A DNA stretch of 35,343 bases from Hansschlegelia zhihuaiae (GCF_004103825.1 NZ_RYFI01000010.1:311-35653), one strand, 5' to 3'. Shown: positions 1 through 12,120, counted from the first letter of the stretch. Translations and numbers: made by a program. Notes: a model not told the origin generated them from the sequence alone.

Positions 1-64
1 CGTCCGGGTGTCGCCAAGCCCCGCCAGACTCGGAAAAACCCTCGTCGAGCTGCTGAAGGGTTGA
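1..64 (+). CDS. sucD: Succinyl-CoA ligase alpha subunit, C-terminal end (partial)
   Basis: Only the last 20 codons and the TGA stop (62-64) lie in the window. The frame starting at base 2 reads VRVSPSPARLGKTLVELLKG, which matches the usual end of alphaproteobacterial SucD (a SPA-x-LGKTLVE-x-LKG tail). SucD is the CoA-binding subunit that makes succinyl phosphate in the TCA cycle. Its position directly before sucA fits the mdh-sucC-sucD-sucA-sucB order of Rhizobiales. A terminator-like hairpin follows at once, so sucA probably has its own promoter. The call rests on a short tail plus the neighbourhood. Confidence 0.8.
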   Translation, partial: VRVSPSPARLGKTLVELLKG

Positions 65-79
65 GGCCTCGGGCCTTCG

Positions 80-120
80 GGGACGGGGCGGCGTTCGCCG
101 GCTCCCGTCCCTCGTTTGTT
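80..120 (+). terminator. Rho-independent terminator after sucD
   Basis: GGGACGGG (80-87) pairs with CCCGTCCC (104-111), with a further CGGCG/CGCCG stack inside, and is followed by the T-rich tail TCGTTTGTT. It sits 15 bases after the sucD stop. The tail is interrupted by C and G, so termination may be partial. Confidence 0.6.
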
Positions 121-134
121 AATCAATCGTTAAC
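119..134 (+). promoter_or_regulatory. CtrA-type binding site (TTAA-N7-TTAAC)
   Basis: TTAA (119-122), seven bases, then TTAAC (130-134) matches the full consensus of the alphaproteobacterial cell-cycle regulator CtrA. It lies between the sucD terminator and sucA, about 310 bp before the sucA start. This is a sequence match only; full-consensus copies should be uncommon in DNA this GC-rich. Confidence 0.45.
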
Positions 135-446
135 CATCGGCGGCCGATGGTCCGGCCGTGGCTTAGGCCCGAGGCGGCGTCCGCGGACTTTCGACGATCG
201 ACGCGGACGTCGCCTCAACCACAGCTTGCCCCAATCCATCCGCCCCCGTGCAGGCTGCCCCGGTCCGGTCAACTCGCCGGACGCTGCCATTTCGCTCGCG
301 TATCTGAAACGAACGGCAGCGATCCGTGATCGCGGCTGGCCGCACCGCCACGGCATTTCCTCATTTCCATCGTTCAAATCCGAACGCTCTGCGCCTATAT
401 TGCGCTGCGAAACGCCAGCAACCGATCCGATCTCAAGGCTTTTCCG

Positions 447-3401
<2,955 letters not shown>

Positions 3402-3409
3402 CCGACCTC

Positions 3410-3456
3410 ACGATTTCGCGTGACCCGGCTCAAGCGAAATCGTCTATGACCGGGTC
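3410..3456 (+). repeat. Interleaved inverted repeats between sucA and sucB
   Basis: ACGATTTCGC (3410-3419) is the exact reverse complement of GCGAAATCGT (3434-3443). GACCCGG (3422-3428), inside that loop, pairs with CCGGGTC (3450-3456) beyond it. The order A-B-A'-B' allows either two competing hairpins or an H-type pseudoknot in the sucA-sucB transcript. It could equally be the remains of a dispersed intergenic repeat. No T-run follows, so it is not a standard terminator. Confidence 0.55.
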
Positions 3457-3556
3457 GGAAAATCGTATCGCGCCGCCTAGAGTGCATGCGGCGAGCGGCG
3501 CCGTCCGGCGTCCGCGTCCTTGAACAGGGGAGGTCCCTCGGGCGAGGGGCGATCTG

Positions 3557-4864
3557 ATGGCCACTGAAATCCGCGTTCCGACGCTCGGCGAGTCCGTCAC
3601 CGAGGCCACAATCGGCCGCTGGTTCAAGAAGCCCGGCGAGGCGGTCAAGCAGGACGAGCCCGTGGTCGAGCTCGAGACCGACAAGGTCACGCTCGAGGTT
3701 CCGGCGCCCGCCGCCGGCGTGCTCGGCGCGATCGAGGCCGGCGACGGCGAGACCGTCGGGGTCGGGGCGCTGCTCGGCTCGATCGAAGCCGGCGAGGGCG
3801 CGGCCGCCAAGGAGGCGCCGAAGGAGCCCGCCAAGAAGGAGGCCAAGGCCGAAGAGCCGAAGCCGATCAAGGACGACGCCAACGAGACCAAGTCAAGGGC
3901 CAAGGAAGACGCGAAGCCCAAGGCCAATGGCGGCGCCGCGCCGGCCGACGCCGGGCTCGCGCCCTCGGTGCGCCGCATCTCGGACGAGGCCGGGATCGAT
4001 CCGTCCACGGTGAAGGGCACGGGCAAGGACGGCCGCGTCACCAAGGGCGACATGCTGGCGGCGGCTGAGGGCGGCGGGCAGGCCAAGGCGCCTGAGCGAC
4101 CGTCGGCCCCGCAGCCTCAGGCGCCGACCCCGCAGTTCCGCGCGCCCTCCGCGACCGACGATGCGGCGCGCGAGGAGCGCGTCCGGATGACGAAGCTGCG
4201 CCAGACCATCGCGCGCCGCCTCAAGGACGCCCAGAACACCGCGGCCATGCTCACGACCTTCAACGAGGTCGACATGACCGAGGTCATGGCGCTGCGCGCC
4301 AAGTACAAGGACACGTTCGAGAAGAAGCACGGCGTGAAGCTCGGCTTCATGGGCTTCTTCGTGAAGGCGGTGATCCAGGCGCTGAAGGACATTCCGAGCG
4401 TCAACGCCGAGATCGACGGGACCGACCTCGTCTACAAGAACTACTACCATGTCGGCATCGCGGTCGGCACCGAGCGCGGCCTCGTGGTGCCGGTGGTGCG
4501 CGACGCCGACCTGATGGGCCTCGCGGGCATCGAGAAGACGATCTCGGACTTCGGCCGCCGCGCCCGCGACGGCAAGCTCGGCATCGAGGAGATGCAGGGC
4601 GGCACCTTCACGATCACCAATGGCGGCATCTACGGGTCGCTGATGTCGACCCCGATCCTCAACGCGCCGCAGTCCGGCATCCTCGGCATGCACAAGATCC
4701 AGGAGCGGCCGATGGCGATCGGCGGCAAGGTCGAGGTCAGGCCGATGATGTATCTCGCGCTGAGCTACGACCACCGCATCGTCGACGGCAAGGAAGCCGT
4801 GACCTTCCTCGTCCGCGTAAAGGAAAGCCTGGAGGACCCGGCGCGGCTGGTGATGGATCTGTGA
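3557..4864 (+). CDS. sucB: Dihydrolipoyllysine-residue succinyltransferase (E2 of OGDH)
   Basis: Core of the 2-oxoglutarate dehydrogenase complex; it transfers succinyl from its lipoyl arm to CoA. Domains in order: a lipoyl domain with [14 protein letters not shown] (lipoylated Lys43), an Ala/Lys/Glu-rich linker to about 130, the E3/E1-binding domain near 134-170, a second Pro/Ala linker, and the catalytic domain from about 210, ending with SYDHRIVDG (His406 and Asp410). There is one lipoyl domain, as usual for E2o, and 435 residues is normal. A strong GAGGGG ribosome site (3544-3549) precedes the ATG. Its stop overlaps the next gene by four bases (GTGA). Confidence 0.97.
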   Translation: MATEIRVPTLGESVTEATIGRWFKKPGEAVKQDEPVVELETDKVTLEVPAPAAGVLGAIEAGDGETVGVGALLGSIEAGEGAAAKEAPKEPAKKEAKAEEPKPIKDDANETKSRAKEDAKPKANGGAAPADAGLAPSVRRISDEAGIDPSTVKGTGKDGRVTKGDMLAAAEGGGQAKAPERPSAPQPQAPTPQFRAPSATDDAAREERVRMTKLRQTIARRLKDAQNTAAMLTTFNEVDMTEVMALRAKYKDTFEKKHGVKLGFMGFFVKAVIQALKDIPSVNAEIDGTDLVYKNYYHVGIAVGTERGLVVPVVRDADLMGLAGIEKTISDFGRRARDGKLGIEEMQGGTFTITNGGIYGSLMSTPILNAPQSGILGMHKIQERPMAIGGKVEVRPMMYLALSYDHRIVDGKEAVTFLVRVKESLEDPARLVMDL

Positions 4865-5145
4865 GCGTCGTCGACCCGCCGGCGGTCGCCGCCGAGATCG
4901 ACGCGATGAAGCGGGCCTGGGACCGCCGGATGGTCCTCGCCTGCCTCACCATGGCGGCGATCGTCGCGTTCTTCGCGATCGATCTCTGGGGCGATGAGGG
5001 CATGGCGGGCGAGCTCATGACGATCGCCCCGTGGTTTCTGGGCCTCGCGCTCGCCATCTTCGCGACGACCAGGCTCGCGGTCGCGCATCAGGCGAAACAG
5101 ATACGTGCGAAGGGCGCGGGCGGCCGCGTTTCGTCGGCGAAGTGA
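4861..5145 (+). CDS. Small two-helix membrane protein, function unknown
   Basis: A 94-residue protein starting with GTG inside the sucB stop (GTGA overlap), which points to translational coupling. It has an N-terminal amphipathic stretch, two hydrophobic segments (about 24-42 and 54-73) joined by an acidic loop (DLWGDEG), and a basic tail ([14 protein letters not shown]), so both ends probably face the cytoplasm. I recognise no domain. Its place between E2 and E3 genes suggests co-transcription with the complex but does not show a role in it. Confidence 0.75.
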   Translation: MSVVDPPAVAAEIDAMKRAWDRRMVLACLTMAAIVAFFAIDLWGDEGMAGELMTIAPWFLGLALAIFATTRLAVAHQAKQIRAKGAGGRVSSAK

Positions 5146-5151
5146 GGAGCG

Positions 5152-5583
5152 ATGCCCGACACTGACCAGCATCCCCCCGTCCAGCCTCACCTCTGCGTCA
5201 AGGGCGGATCTGCGGCGCTCGCCTTCTACCAGAAGGCGTTCGGCGCCCAGATCTCCATGAAGGTGCCGGCGCAGGACGGGGTCCGCCTGATGCACGCGAC
5301 CGTTCGCCTGTTCGGCGGCGAGGTGCTGATCCACGACGAGTTCCCCGAGCACCATGGCGACGGCAAGGTCCTGTCGCCCAAGACCGCGGGCGGCCCGAGC
5401 GTCGCGATCAACGTCAATCTCGGCTCGGCCGCCGACGTCGACGCCGCGATGGAGAAGGCCGAGGCCGCCGGCGCCGTCATCGTGATGCCGGCCGAAAACA
5501 CCTTCTGGAACGCCCGCTATGGGCGCATCCTGGACCCGTTCGGCCATGTCTGGGCCTTCAACGCCCCGCTGGCGGACGCCTGA
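5152..5583 (+). CDS. VOC-fold (glyoxalase/PhnB-like) protein
   Basis: A 143-residue protein of the vicinal oxygen chelate superfamily. The N-terminal [21 protein letters not shown] and C-terminal [13 protein letters not shown] are the usual beta-alpha-beta-beta-beta signatures of the PhnB/YycE-like branch. Such proteins bind metal or small ligands and include glyoxalases, bleomycin-type resistance proteins and many of unknown substrate. It starts six bases after the small membrane protein and ends 46 bases before lpdA, so it is probably part of the sucAB-lpd transcript. Substrate and activity cannot be assigned from sequence. Confidence 0.85.
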   Translation: MPDTDQHPPVQPHLCVKGGSAALAFYQKAFGAQISMKVPAQDGVRLMHATVRLFGGEVLIHDEFPEHHGDGKVLSPKTAGGPSVAINVNLGSAADVDAAMEKAEAAGAVIVMPAENTFWNARYGRILDPFGHVWAFNAPLADA

Positions 5584-5629
5584 CTCGACGTCTCACCGCC
5601 CCTCCTCGAACGAAATCCGAAAGAGAGCA

Positions 5630-7030
5630 ATGGCCTACGATCTCGTCGTCATCGGCACGGGCCCCGGCGGCTATGTCTGCGCGATCCGCGCGGCGCAGCT
5701 CGGCCTCAAGGTCGCCGTGGTGGAGAAGCGCGCGACCCACGGCGGAACTTGCTTGAACGTCGGCTGCATCCCGTCCAAGGCGCTGTTGCACGCCTCCGAG
5801 CTGTTCGACGAAGCGGGCCACGCCTTCGAGAAGATGGGGATCGTCGGCCCGAAGCCCGACCTCGACCTCAAGAAGATGATGGCGTTTAAGGACGAGGGCG
5901 TCGCCGGCAACGTCAAGGGCGTCGAGTTCCTGCTCAAGAAGAACAAGGTCGAAGCGCATCGCGGTGCGGGCAAGATCCTCGGCGCCGGCAAGGTCGAGGT
6001 CACGGCCGAGAATGGCGAGACGTCCACGCTCGAGACCAAGTCGATCGTGATCGCGACCGGTTCCGACGTCGCGCGGTTGAAGGGCCTCGAGATCGACGAG
6101 ACCAAGATCGTGTCGTCGACGGGCGCGCTGGCGCTGCCGGCCGTGCCCAAGAAGCTCGTCGTCGTGGGCGGCGGGGTGATCGGGCTGGAGCTTGGCTCGG
6201 TCTGGCGGCGGCTCGGCTCGGAGGTGCTGGTGGTCGAGTTCCTCGACCGCATCCTGCCGGGGATGGACGCGGAGATGTCCAAGCAGTTCCACCGCATCCT
6301 CGGCAAGCAGGGGATCGGGTTCAAGCTCGGCTCGAAGGTCACGGGCGCGGAGAAGGCGGGCGAGCGGCTCAAGGTTGCGATCGAGCCCGCCAAGGGCGGC
6401 GACGCCGAGACCGTCGAGGCCGACGTCGTGCTGGTCGCGATCGGGCGCGCTCCCTACACGGAAGGGCTTGGCCTCAAGGAGGCCGGCGTCGAGCTCGACG
6501 AGCGCGGCCGCGTGAAGACCGACGGCCATTTCAAGACTAATATCGACGGGATCTACGCCATCGGCGATGTGATCGCCGGCCCGATGCTCGCCCACAAGGC
6601 CGAAGACGAGGGCATCGCGATCGCCGAGATCCTGGCGGGCAAGGCCGGGCACGTGAACTACGGGGTGATCCCCAACGTGGTCTACACCTACCCGGAAGTC
6701 GCCTCGGTCGGCCGCACCGAGGAAGAGCTGAAGGCCGACGGCGTCGACTACAAAGCCGGCAAATTTCCGTTCACCGCCAATGGTCGCGCCAAGGCGAACG
6801 CGACCACGGACGGCTTCGTGAAGATTCTGGCCGACGCCAGGACCGACCGGGTGCTGGGCGTCCACATCGTCGGCCCGCGCGCCGGCGACCTGATCGCCGA
6901 GGCCGCGATGGCCATGGAGTTCGGCGCGTCGTCCGAGGACATCGCCCGCACCTGCCACGCCCATCCGACGCTCGCGGAGGCGGTCAAGGAGGCGGCGCTC
7001 GCCGTCGAGGGCCGCGCCATCCACATGTGA
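5630..7030 (+). CDS. lpdA: Dihydrolipoyl dehydrogenase (E3)
   Basis: FAD-dependent enzyme that reoxidises the dihydrolipoyl arms of the 2-oxoacid dehydrogenase complexes with NAD+. The start chosen is ATG 5630, giving 466 residues and [25 protein letters not shown] as the FAD-binding start, preceded by AAAGAGAG. The longer in-frame start at 5519 would overlap the VOC gene and add non-conserved residues. The redox pair is Cys41/Cys46 in [13 protein letters not shown], a second dinucleotide fold ([11 protein letters not shown]) follows, and the C-terminal catalytic His445-Glu450 lies in HPTLAE. It is the last gene of the sucA-lpdA group and converges on the next operon with a 10-bp gap. Confidence 0.96.
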   Translation: MAYDLVVIGTGPGGYVCAIRAAQLGLKVAVVEKRATHGGTCLNVGCIPSKALLHASELFDEAGHAFEKMGIVGPKPDLDLKKMMAFKDEGVAGNVKGVEFLLKKNKVEAHRGAGKILGAGKVEVTAENGETSTLETKSIVIATGSDVARLKGLEIDETKIVSSTGALALPAVPKKLVVVGGGVIGLELGSVWRRLGSEVLVVEFLDRILPGMDAEMSKQFHRILGKQGIGFKLGSKVTGAEKAGERLKVAIEPAKGGDAETVEADVVLVAIGRAPYTEGLGLKEAGVELDERGRVKTDGHFKTNIDGIYAIGDVIAGPMLAHKAEDEGIAIAEILAGKAGHVNYGVIPNVVYTYPEVASVGRTEEELKADGVDYKAGKFPFTANGRAKANATTDGFVKILADARTDRVLGVHIVGPRAGDLIAEAAMAMEFGASSEDIARTCHAHPTLAEAVKEAALAVEGRAIHM

Positions 7031-7040
7031 GGCGGCGGCC

Positions 7041-8411
7041 TCAGAACAAATGGCTGTAACGCTCAGTCTCCCAGGGAGAGATCGTCGCGTGGTATTCGCG
7101 CCACTCCTCGCGCTTCAGCTCGACGAAGGCGTCTCGCAGTTCTCGGCCGAGCGTCTTCTCGACCAGCGGGTCGGCCTCGAAGGCGTCGACCGCCTCCGCC
7201 AGCGTCTGGGGCAGGAACTCGATGCCGCGCCGCGCCCGCTCGGCCTCGCTGATCTCGTACAGATTGTCCTCGTTGGGCTCGCCTGGATCGAGCCTTTCGC
7301 GCACGCCCTCCAGTCCCGCGGCGAGCGCCAGCGCCGCGGCGAGATAGGGGTTCGCGGCCCCGTCCGCGTTGCGGCTCTCGCAGCGGCCGCCGCCCATCGG
7401 CACGCGGATCGAGTTGGTGCGGTTGTTCGAGCCGTAGGAGTTGAACACCGGCGCCCATGAGAAAGTCGCCATCGCGCCCCGGCGCGTGAGGCGCTTGTAG
7501 GAGTTCACGGTCGGTGCGAAGGCCGCGCAGAGCGCCCTTCCGTGGCGGATGACGCCGGCGATGAAGTGATAGCCGGTCTCCGACAGTCCGAGCCCGCGCG
7601 GGTCGTCGCCTGCTGCGCGGGCGAACAGGTTCTTGCCCGTCTCGGCGTCCGACAACGACATGTTGAAATGCGCGCCATTGCCCGTCCGGTTCGCGAAGGG
7701 CTTCGGCATCATCGTCGCGACCAGCCCGAAATCGGCGGCGTATTGCTTCGCCATCAGGCGGAAGAAGGTCAGGCGGTCGGCGGTCGTCAGCGCGTCCGAA
7801 TAGGCGAAGTCGAATTCGAACTGGCCATTGGCGTCCTCGTGGTCGAAGGAATAGAGGTCCCAGCCGAGCGCCTGGATGGTCTCGGCCATCCGGTCGACCC
7901 AGCCGAAATTGGAAAGGAAGCCGCGGACGTCGTAGCAGGGCTTCACGAGCCTGTCGTCGGGGTCGGGGATCGAGAGCGAGCCGTCGGCCTCCTTCCTCAG
8001 CAGGAAGATCTCGCACTCGATGCCGAGGTTGAAGCCGAAGCCGAGCGCCCGCGCCTCCTCCATCACGCGCTTCAGCACGACGCGGGTCGAGAGCGGATAG
8101 GGCTCGCCCTTCAGCGTCACGTCGGCCGGCGCCCAGGCGATCTTGGGCTCCCAGGGCAGCTGGATGAAGCGGTCGAGGTCCGGCACGGAGGCGAACTCGT
8201 CGTCGTTCGGCTTCTGGCCAAGCCCGTCGAGCGCATAGCCGGTGTAGAGCTCGGAGCCCGCCGCCATCTGCGGCAGGTGGTCGAGCGGCACGACCTTGCC
8301 CTTCTGCGCGCCGTGCAGGTCGACATAGGCCCCGATGCAGTATTTCACGCCGCGGGCGCGCAGGTCGTCCATCACGGCTTTGACGTCGTCGCTGGCTTCC
8401 ATGGCACTCAT
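7041..8411 (-). CDS. glnT: Type III glutamine synthetase-like (GlnT/GMAS family) ligase
   Basis: ATP-dependent ligase of 456 residues that joins ammonia or an amine to the gamma-carboxyl of glutamate. It resembles rhizobial GlnT and the gamma-glutamylmethylamide synthetases of methylotrophs: an N-terminal beta-grasp region with [33 protein letters not shown] near 190, the substrate-binding [18 protein letters not shown] near 235-255, [10 protein letters not shown], and [17 protein letters not shown] near 345-360. The start ATG 8411 overlaps the creatininase stop (ATGA). It is the last gene of the five-gene operon, so its amine substrate may come from the amidohydrolase. Whether it uses ammonia or another amine cannot be told from sequence; the gene symbol denotes the family. 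Confidence 0.85.
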   Translation of the reverse strand: MSAMEASDDVKAVMDDLRARGVKYCIGAYVDLHGAQKGKVVPLDHLPQMAAGSELYTGYALDGLGQKPNDDEFASVPDLDRFIQLPWEPKIAWAPADVTLKGEPYPLSTRVVLKRVMEEARALGFGFNLGIECEIFLLRKEADGSLSIPDPDDRLVKPCYDVRGFLSNFGWVDRMAETIQALGWDLYSFDHEDANGQFEFDFAYSDALTTADRLTFFRLMAKQYAADFGLVATMMPKPFANRTGNGAHFNMSLSDAETGKNLFARAAGDDPRGLGLSETGYHFIAGVIRHGRALCAAFAPTVNSYKRLTRRGAMATFSWAPVFNSYGSNNRTNSIRVPMGGGRCESRNADGAANPYLAAALALAAGLEGVRERLDPGEPNEDNLYEISEAERARRGIEFLPQTLAEAVDAFEADPLVEKTLGRELRDAFVELKREEWREYHATISPWETERYSHLF

Positions 8412-9184
8412 GCTTTCACGGGGATCGCCGCGGGCTCGTCATAGCCATGCGGCAGGGGAGGGGATTCGGCGAGGCCGCGCCGGACGATCGCCGCGAGGTC
8501 CTCGACCATCCAGACGAAGAGGCGCGCGCCCTTCTCGGCGCTTGCGCTGCTAGGCGTTCCGGTCACCCCGTTGCGGCTGGTGCGGTTGACCGGGTGGGCG
8601 AAGACGAGGCCCTCCGTGCGATCGGGGTCGTCGGCGTCGGCGAGGCGGTCGGGCCGGACGACGCCGGGCGCGAGCGCCATCATCAGCGAGGTCTCGGCGT
8701 CGTTCGCATGCCAGTCGGCGGCGTCGGCGAAATGCGCCTCGCGCACCCGCTCGCTCAGGGTCGCGGTGTTCAGAAGCGCGACCATCAGGTCGTCATGAGC
8801 GGCGCGCAGGAGCTCGAGCGCGGACCTCAGCGGCGCGGCGTTGGTGACATGCGCGTTGACGATGAAGAGCCGCCGGACGCCCGAGGCGTAGGCGCCCTCG
8901 CCGACCGCGGCGACCAGGCGGGTCGTCAGGACGGGATCAAGCGCGATGGTCCCGGGCCAGCGCCGGCTGTGGCCGAGAGAGCAGCCATAGGGGACCGTCG
9001 GCAGCATCGGCACGCCGGTCGCTTCCGCGACGTCGCGGCAGAGCCGGTCGGCGAGCAGGAAATCCATGCCCGCGCCGAGATGCGGCCCGTGCTGCTCGGT
9101 CGCCCCGACGGGCAGGATCGCGGCGTTCGCGGCGGCGGCGAGGTCGCCCGGCAGTTCCTCCCAGGTCCGCTCCGCCCAGAGCAT
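8408..9184 (-). CDS. Creatininase-family amidohydrolase
   Basis: A 258-residue metal-dependent amidohydrolase. The family signature [17 protein letters not shown] gives metal-ligand candidates Glu30, His32 and Asp41. IVNAHVTN (His112) stands where the family usually has NGHxxN, and [14 protein letters not shown] (His159, Glu164) stands where HAGExETS is usual, so the core is intact but the subtype is not the common one. Family members open creatinine or deformylate formamidopyrimidines. It starts one base after the transporter ATPase stop and overlaps the ligase gene by four bases, so all three are made together. It probably hydrolyses the imported compound in the cytoplasm; the substrate is unknown. 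Confidence 0.87.
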   Translation of the reverse strand: MLWAERTWEELPGDLAAAANAAILPVGATEQHGPHLGAGMDFLLADRLCRDVAEATGVPMLPTVPYGCSLGHSRRWPGTIALDPVLTTRLVAAVGEGAYASGVRRLFIVNAHVTNAAPLRSALELLRAAHDDLMVALLNTATLSERVREAHFADAADWHANDAETSLMMALAPGVVRPDRLADADDPDRTEGLVFAHPVNRTSRNGVTGTPSSASAEKGARLFVWMVEDLAAIVRRGLAESPPLPHGYDEPAAIPVKA

Positions 9185-9185
9185 G

Positions 9186-10088
9186 TCAGTCGACCCCGTG
9201 GCCGACGCTGTCGAGCTTCACCACCGGCGGCGCGGGCTCGTCGTCCTCGGCGCCCGCCTGTTCGTGGGCGTGGATCAGGCTTTCGAGCCGGGCGAGCGTC
9301 GCCTCCAGCGCCGGGTCGTCGAGGCTCCGGCCGCCGGGCGGACGGAGCGCCGGCACCTCCATCAGTTCCACCACCTCGCCGGGATTGGCCTTCAGCACCA
9401 GGATGCGGTCGGCGAGCAGCACCGCCTCGTCGAGGTCATGGGTGATGAACAGGATGGTGACGTCGATTTTGCGCCAGATGTCGACCAGATAGGCCTGCAT
9501 GCGCGCGCGGGTGCGGGCGTCGAGCGCCGAGAACGGCTCGTCCATCAACAGGATGCGCGGCTGGATCGCGAGCGCGCGGGCGATCGCGACGCGTTGCTTC
9601 ATGCCGCCCGACAGTTGCGCCGGATAGGCGTCGGCGTAGGGCTCGAGCCCGACCAGCGTGAGCCACTGACGCGCCTGCCGATCGGCCTCGGCCTTGGGCA
9701 GGCCGGCCATTTCGAGGCCGAACATGACGTTGCGCAGCACGCTGAGCCAGGGGAACAGCGTGTAGCCCTGGAACACCATGGCGCGGTCGGGTCCCGGACC
9801 GTGCACAGGCCGGCCCGTGACCAGGATGTCGCCGCCCTGCGCCTCCTCGAGGCCTGCGATGGTGCGGATCAGCGTCGACTTCCCGCAGCCTGACGGGCCG
9901 ACCACGCACAGGAATTCGCGCCGGTGGGTGACGAGGTCGATCCCGCCGAGAATGGTGCGTTCGCCCGAGCCGCTCGGGACGCGCTTCACGAGGCCGCGGA
10001 CCTGCAGTATCTCCTCGCGGGCCTTGATGCGCGCGAAGCGGGCGCGGACGTCTTCGCTCTGCTCGGGAAGCGCAAGCGACCCGCTCAT
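9186..10088 (-). CDS. ABC transporter ATPase, NitT/TauT type
   Basis: ATP-hydrolysing subunit of the importer, related to the nitrate/taurine/sulfonate class (NrtD, TauB, SsuB). In 300 residues it has Walker A GPSGCGKST (64-72), VFQGYTLFPWLSV (Q-loop), signature LSGGMKQRVAIARAL from 159, Walker B ILLMDEPFSALD from 179, and ITHDLDEA (H-loop). A C-terminal extension of about 60 residues follows the nucleotide-binding fold. The start at 10088 forms an ATGA overlap with the permease stop; the open frame runs further upstream, but only as a shadow of the permease gene. Confidence 0.94.
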   Translation of the reverse strand: MSGSLALPEQSEDVRARFARIKAREEILQVRGLVKRVPSGSGERTILGGIDLVTHRREFLCVVGPSGCGKSTLIRTIAGLEEAQGGDILVTGRPVHGPGPDRAMVFQGYTLFPWLSVLRNVMFGLEMAGLPKAEADRQARQWLTLVGLEPYADAYPAQLSGGMKQRVAIARALAIQPRILLMDEPFSALDARTRARMQAYLVDIWRKIDVTILFITHDLDEAVLLADRILVLKANPGEVVELMEVPALRPPGGRSLDDPALEATLARLESLIHAHEQAGAEDDEPAPPVVKLDSVGHGVD

Positions 10089-11086
10089 GCGCTGGTCGCC
10101 TTCCAGGGGAACAGCCAGCGGCCGAGCCGGGCGAGCAGCAGGTCGGAGCCGAAGCCCACCACGCCGAGGATCAGGATCGCGGCGTAGACATTCTCGAAAT
10201 GCTGGTAGCGCGCCTGCTGGGTGATGAAGAAGGTGATGCCCGACGAGGTGCCGACCAGCTCGGCGACGATCAGGTAGGTCCAGGCCCAGCCGAGCAGGAT
10301 GCGCTGGTCGTTGTAGAGGTCCGGCAGGATCGCCGGCACCACGACGCGCCGCACCAGCCGGAGGTTCCGAGCGCCGAGCGTCTGGGCGGCCTCCAGCAGC
10401 GCGTATTCCACGCGGCGCGTGGTGGCGGCGATGATCAGCACCTGCTGGAAGAACGTGCCGATCACCACGATCGCGATCTTCGGCCCGTCGTAGATGCCGA
10501 GCACCGCCACCGCGAGCGCGCCGAAGGCAGGCGCCGGCAGGTAGCGGAAGAACTCGACGAAGGGCTCGGTCAGCCGGCCGATCGAGGAGTAGGCCCCGCA
10601 GAGGACGCCGAGCGGCACGCCGACGGCGGAGGAGATGAGGAAGGCCCAGAAGATGATCTGGACCGAGTGCCAGAAGGCGCCGAGCAGGGAGGTTCCGCCG
10701 CCCTCGGCCGGGAACACGGCCTTCCACAGCGCGACCGCGACCTCGTGCGGGGCCGGCAGATAGACCGGGTTCGCCGGGACGCCCTGCGGCGGCGCCTGGC
10801 CGCCGGCCTTGGCGGCCTCGACCTCGGCCGCGAAGGCGTCGCCCGGCGCCCGCATCCCCTTCTCGAAATAGGCGACGTCGCCGGGATCGGTGATCTCGAT
10901 CAGCGGATGCCAGAGGAAGGGCAGGTAGGAGACCGCCGACCATATCGCGAGCGGCAGCAGGAAACTCAGCACGCCGAGGATGAGCCGCGCGCGCGGGCTC
11001 GGCGCCCGGCCGACCGCGAACCAGCCGGCCGAGACCGGCCGACTCTTTCGCGCGCCGGCCGGCTGCGGGATCGCGGCCTCCGCCAC
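10085..11086 (-). CDS. ABC transporter permease, NitT/TauT type with periplasmic insert
   Basis: Inner-membrane subunit, 333 residues, starting with GTG six bases after the binding-protein gene. The first membrane helix is at about 34-54. It is followed by an unusual polar segment of about 50 residues (about 60-110, rich in Ala, Gly and Pro) before PAPHEVAVALWK, where the ordinary family sequence resumes. The later half carries the EAA coupling loop EAAQTLGARNLRLVRRVVVP and about five more helices. From memory, a similar insert occurs in permeases linked to urea or guanidine metabolism. It pairs with the ATPase and binding protein beside it. Confidence 0.92.
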   Translation of the reverse strand: MAEAAIPQPAGARKSRPVSAGWFAVGRAPSPRARLILGVLSFLLPLAIWSAVSYLPFLWHPLIEITDPGDVAYFEKGMRAPGDAFAAEVEAAKAGGQAPPQGVPANPVYLPAPHEVAVALWKAVFPAEGGGTSLLGAFWHSVQIIFWAFLISSAVGVPLGVLCGAYSSIGRLTEPFVEFFRYLPAPAFGALAVAVLGIYDGPKIAIVVIGTFFQQVLIIAATTRRVEYALLEAAQTLGARNLRLVRRVVVPAILPDLYNDQRILLGWAWTYLIVAELVGTSSGITFFITQQARYQHFENVYAAILILGVVGFGSDLLLARLGRWLFPWKATSA

Positions 11087-11092
11087 GACGTC

Positions 11093-12103
11093 TTACTTCG
11101 CCGCGGCCTTGGCGGTGGCGGCCTTCGCGATCGACGGCTCTATATAGGACTTCACGTCCTGCGCGTCCTTGTAGACGCCGTATTTCACGTTGAACGCGTC
11201 GGCGTTGCGCGACGAGCCGTAGAGCGAGCCAAAGCCGTCGGAGTCCTCGAAGACCTTGGCGCCCTCGGCGAGACTGAGCAGCCGGGTCCCCTTGAGGAGC
11301 TTCGCGTAGCTTTCCGGCGGCACGCCGACGCGGTTCGCCATCATCTTGACGGCGTCGTCCTTGGTCTTCGGGTCGGAGATATAGGCCACGACCTTGTCCC
11401 AGACCTTCACGAACTTGGCCCAGTCCTGCTTGCGGGCCGCGAGGCTCGTCGGCGAGACCGTCACCACGTCGTAGATCAATCCCGGCTGGTCGGCCGAGGT
11501 GTAGAGCGGCCGCGACCCCGGAGCGGCGCGCATCGCGGCGCCCGCGATCGGCTGCCAGGCGCCGATCGCCGAAACGTCCGGGGTTCCGAAGACCTGCGGG
11601 GTCTCGTTGGTCTTGACGTTGACGATCTCGACGTCGGTCTCCTTGAGGCCGGCCTTTTCGAGGCCGTTCAGGATCAGCAGGTGCTCGACGAGGCCCGACT
11701 CCAGTCCGACCTTCTTGCCCTTAAGGTCCGCGAGCGACTTCAGGCCCGGCTTGCCGACGATGATGTCGTTGCCGTTGGAATAGTCGGTGAGCATGATCAT
11801 CACGCTCTTCGACCCGTTCGCGCCCATCACCAACGCGTCGCCATTGGTGACGGTGACGGCGTCGATCTTGCCGGCGCCGAACGCCTCCATCGAGGCCGAA
11901 TAGTCGAACCATTCGAACTGGACGTCGACGCCCGCTTCTTTGAACCAACCCTTGTCGATCGCGACCTGCCACGCCACCCAGCCCGGCCAGTCGCTGTAGC
12001 CGACGCGCAGGGGCCCGTCGGCGGCCCGTCCCGGCGACGCGACCGCCCCGACCGCCAGAAGCGCGAGCGCCGCGGCGCGAATGAGTTTTCCCAGCGAACC
12101 CAT
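11093..12103 (-). CDS. Periplasmic substrate-binding protein, NMT1/NitT-TauT type
   Basis: First gene of the operon, 336 residues. It has a signal peptide (LIRAAALALLAVGAVASPGRA, cleavage near 27) and no lipobox Cys, so it is a soluble periplasmic protein. The mature part starts LRVGYSDWPGWVAWQVA and contains VTVTNGDAL and TDYSNGNDIIVG, which resemble the binding proteins of urea-carboxylase/guanidine-linked importers more than true taurine or nitrate binders. A ribosome site (AGAGGA) precedes ATG 12103. The palindrome at 12121-12150 lies 18 bases upstream and is probably its operator. The ligand is not known. Confidence 0.9.
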   Translation of the reverse strand: MGSLGKLIRAAALALLAVGAVASPGRAADGPLRVGYSDWPGWVAWQVAIDKGWFKEAGVDVQFEWFDYSASMEAFGAGKIDAVTVTNGDALVMGANGSKSVMIMLTDYSNGNDIIVGKPGLKSLADLKGKKVGLESGLVEHLLILNGLEKAGLKETDVEIVNVKTNETPQVFGTPDVSAIGAWQPIAGAAMRAAPGSRPLYTSADQPGLIYDVVTVSPTSLAARKQDWAKFVKVWDKVVAYISDPKTKDDAVKMMANRVGVPPESYAKLLKGTRLLSLAEGAKVFEDSDGFGSLYGSSRNADAFNVKYGVYKDAQDVKSYIEPSIAKAATAKAAAK

Positions 12104-12120
12104 GCGATGTCCTCTCGCCA

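Larger units (their letters stand above)
65..446. other. sucD-sucA intergenic region, no gene
   Basis: These 382 bases hold the terminator (80-120) and the CtrA-like box (119-134). The rest should carry the sucA promoter, but I could not pick out a convincing -35/-10 pair. Open frames here are short, GC-driven and show no protein-like composition. Confidence 0.6.

Noticed and set aside
10089-10943. Upstream extension of the ATPase frame to 585 codons (possible permease-ATPase fusion)
   Set aside because: The extra part is an out-of-frame reading of the permease gene; a proper start at 10088 with an ATGA overlap gives a normal ATPase.
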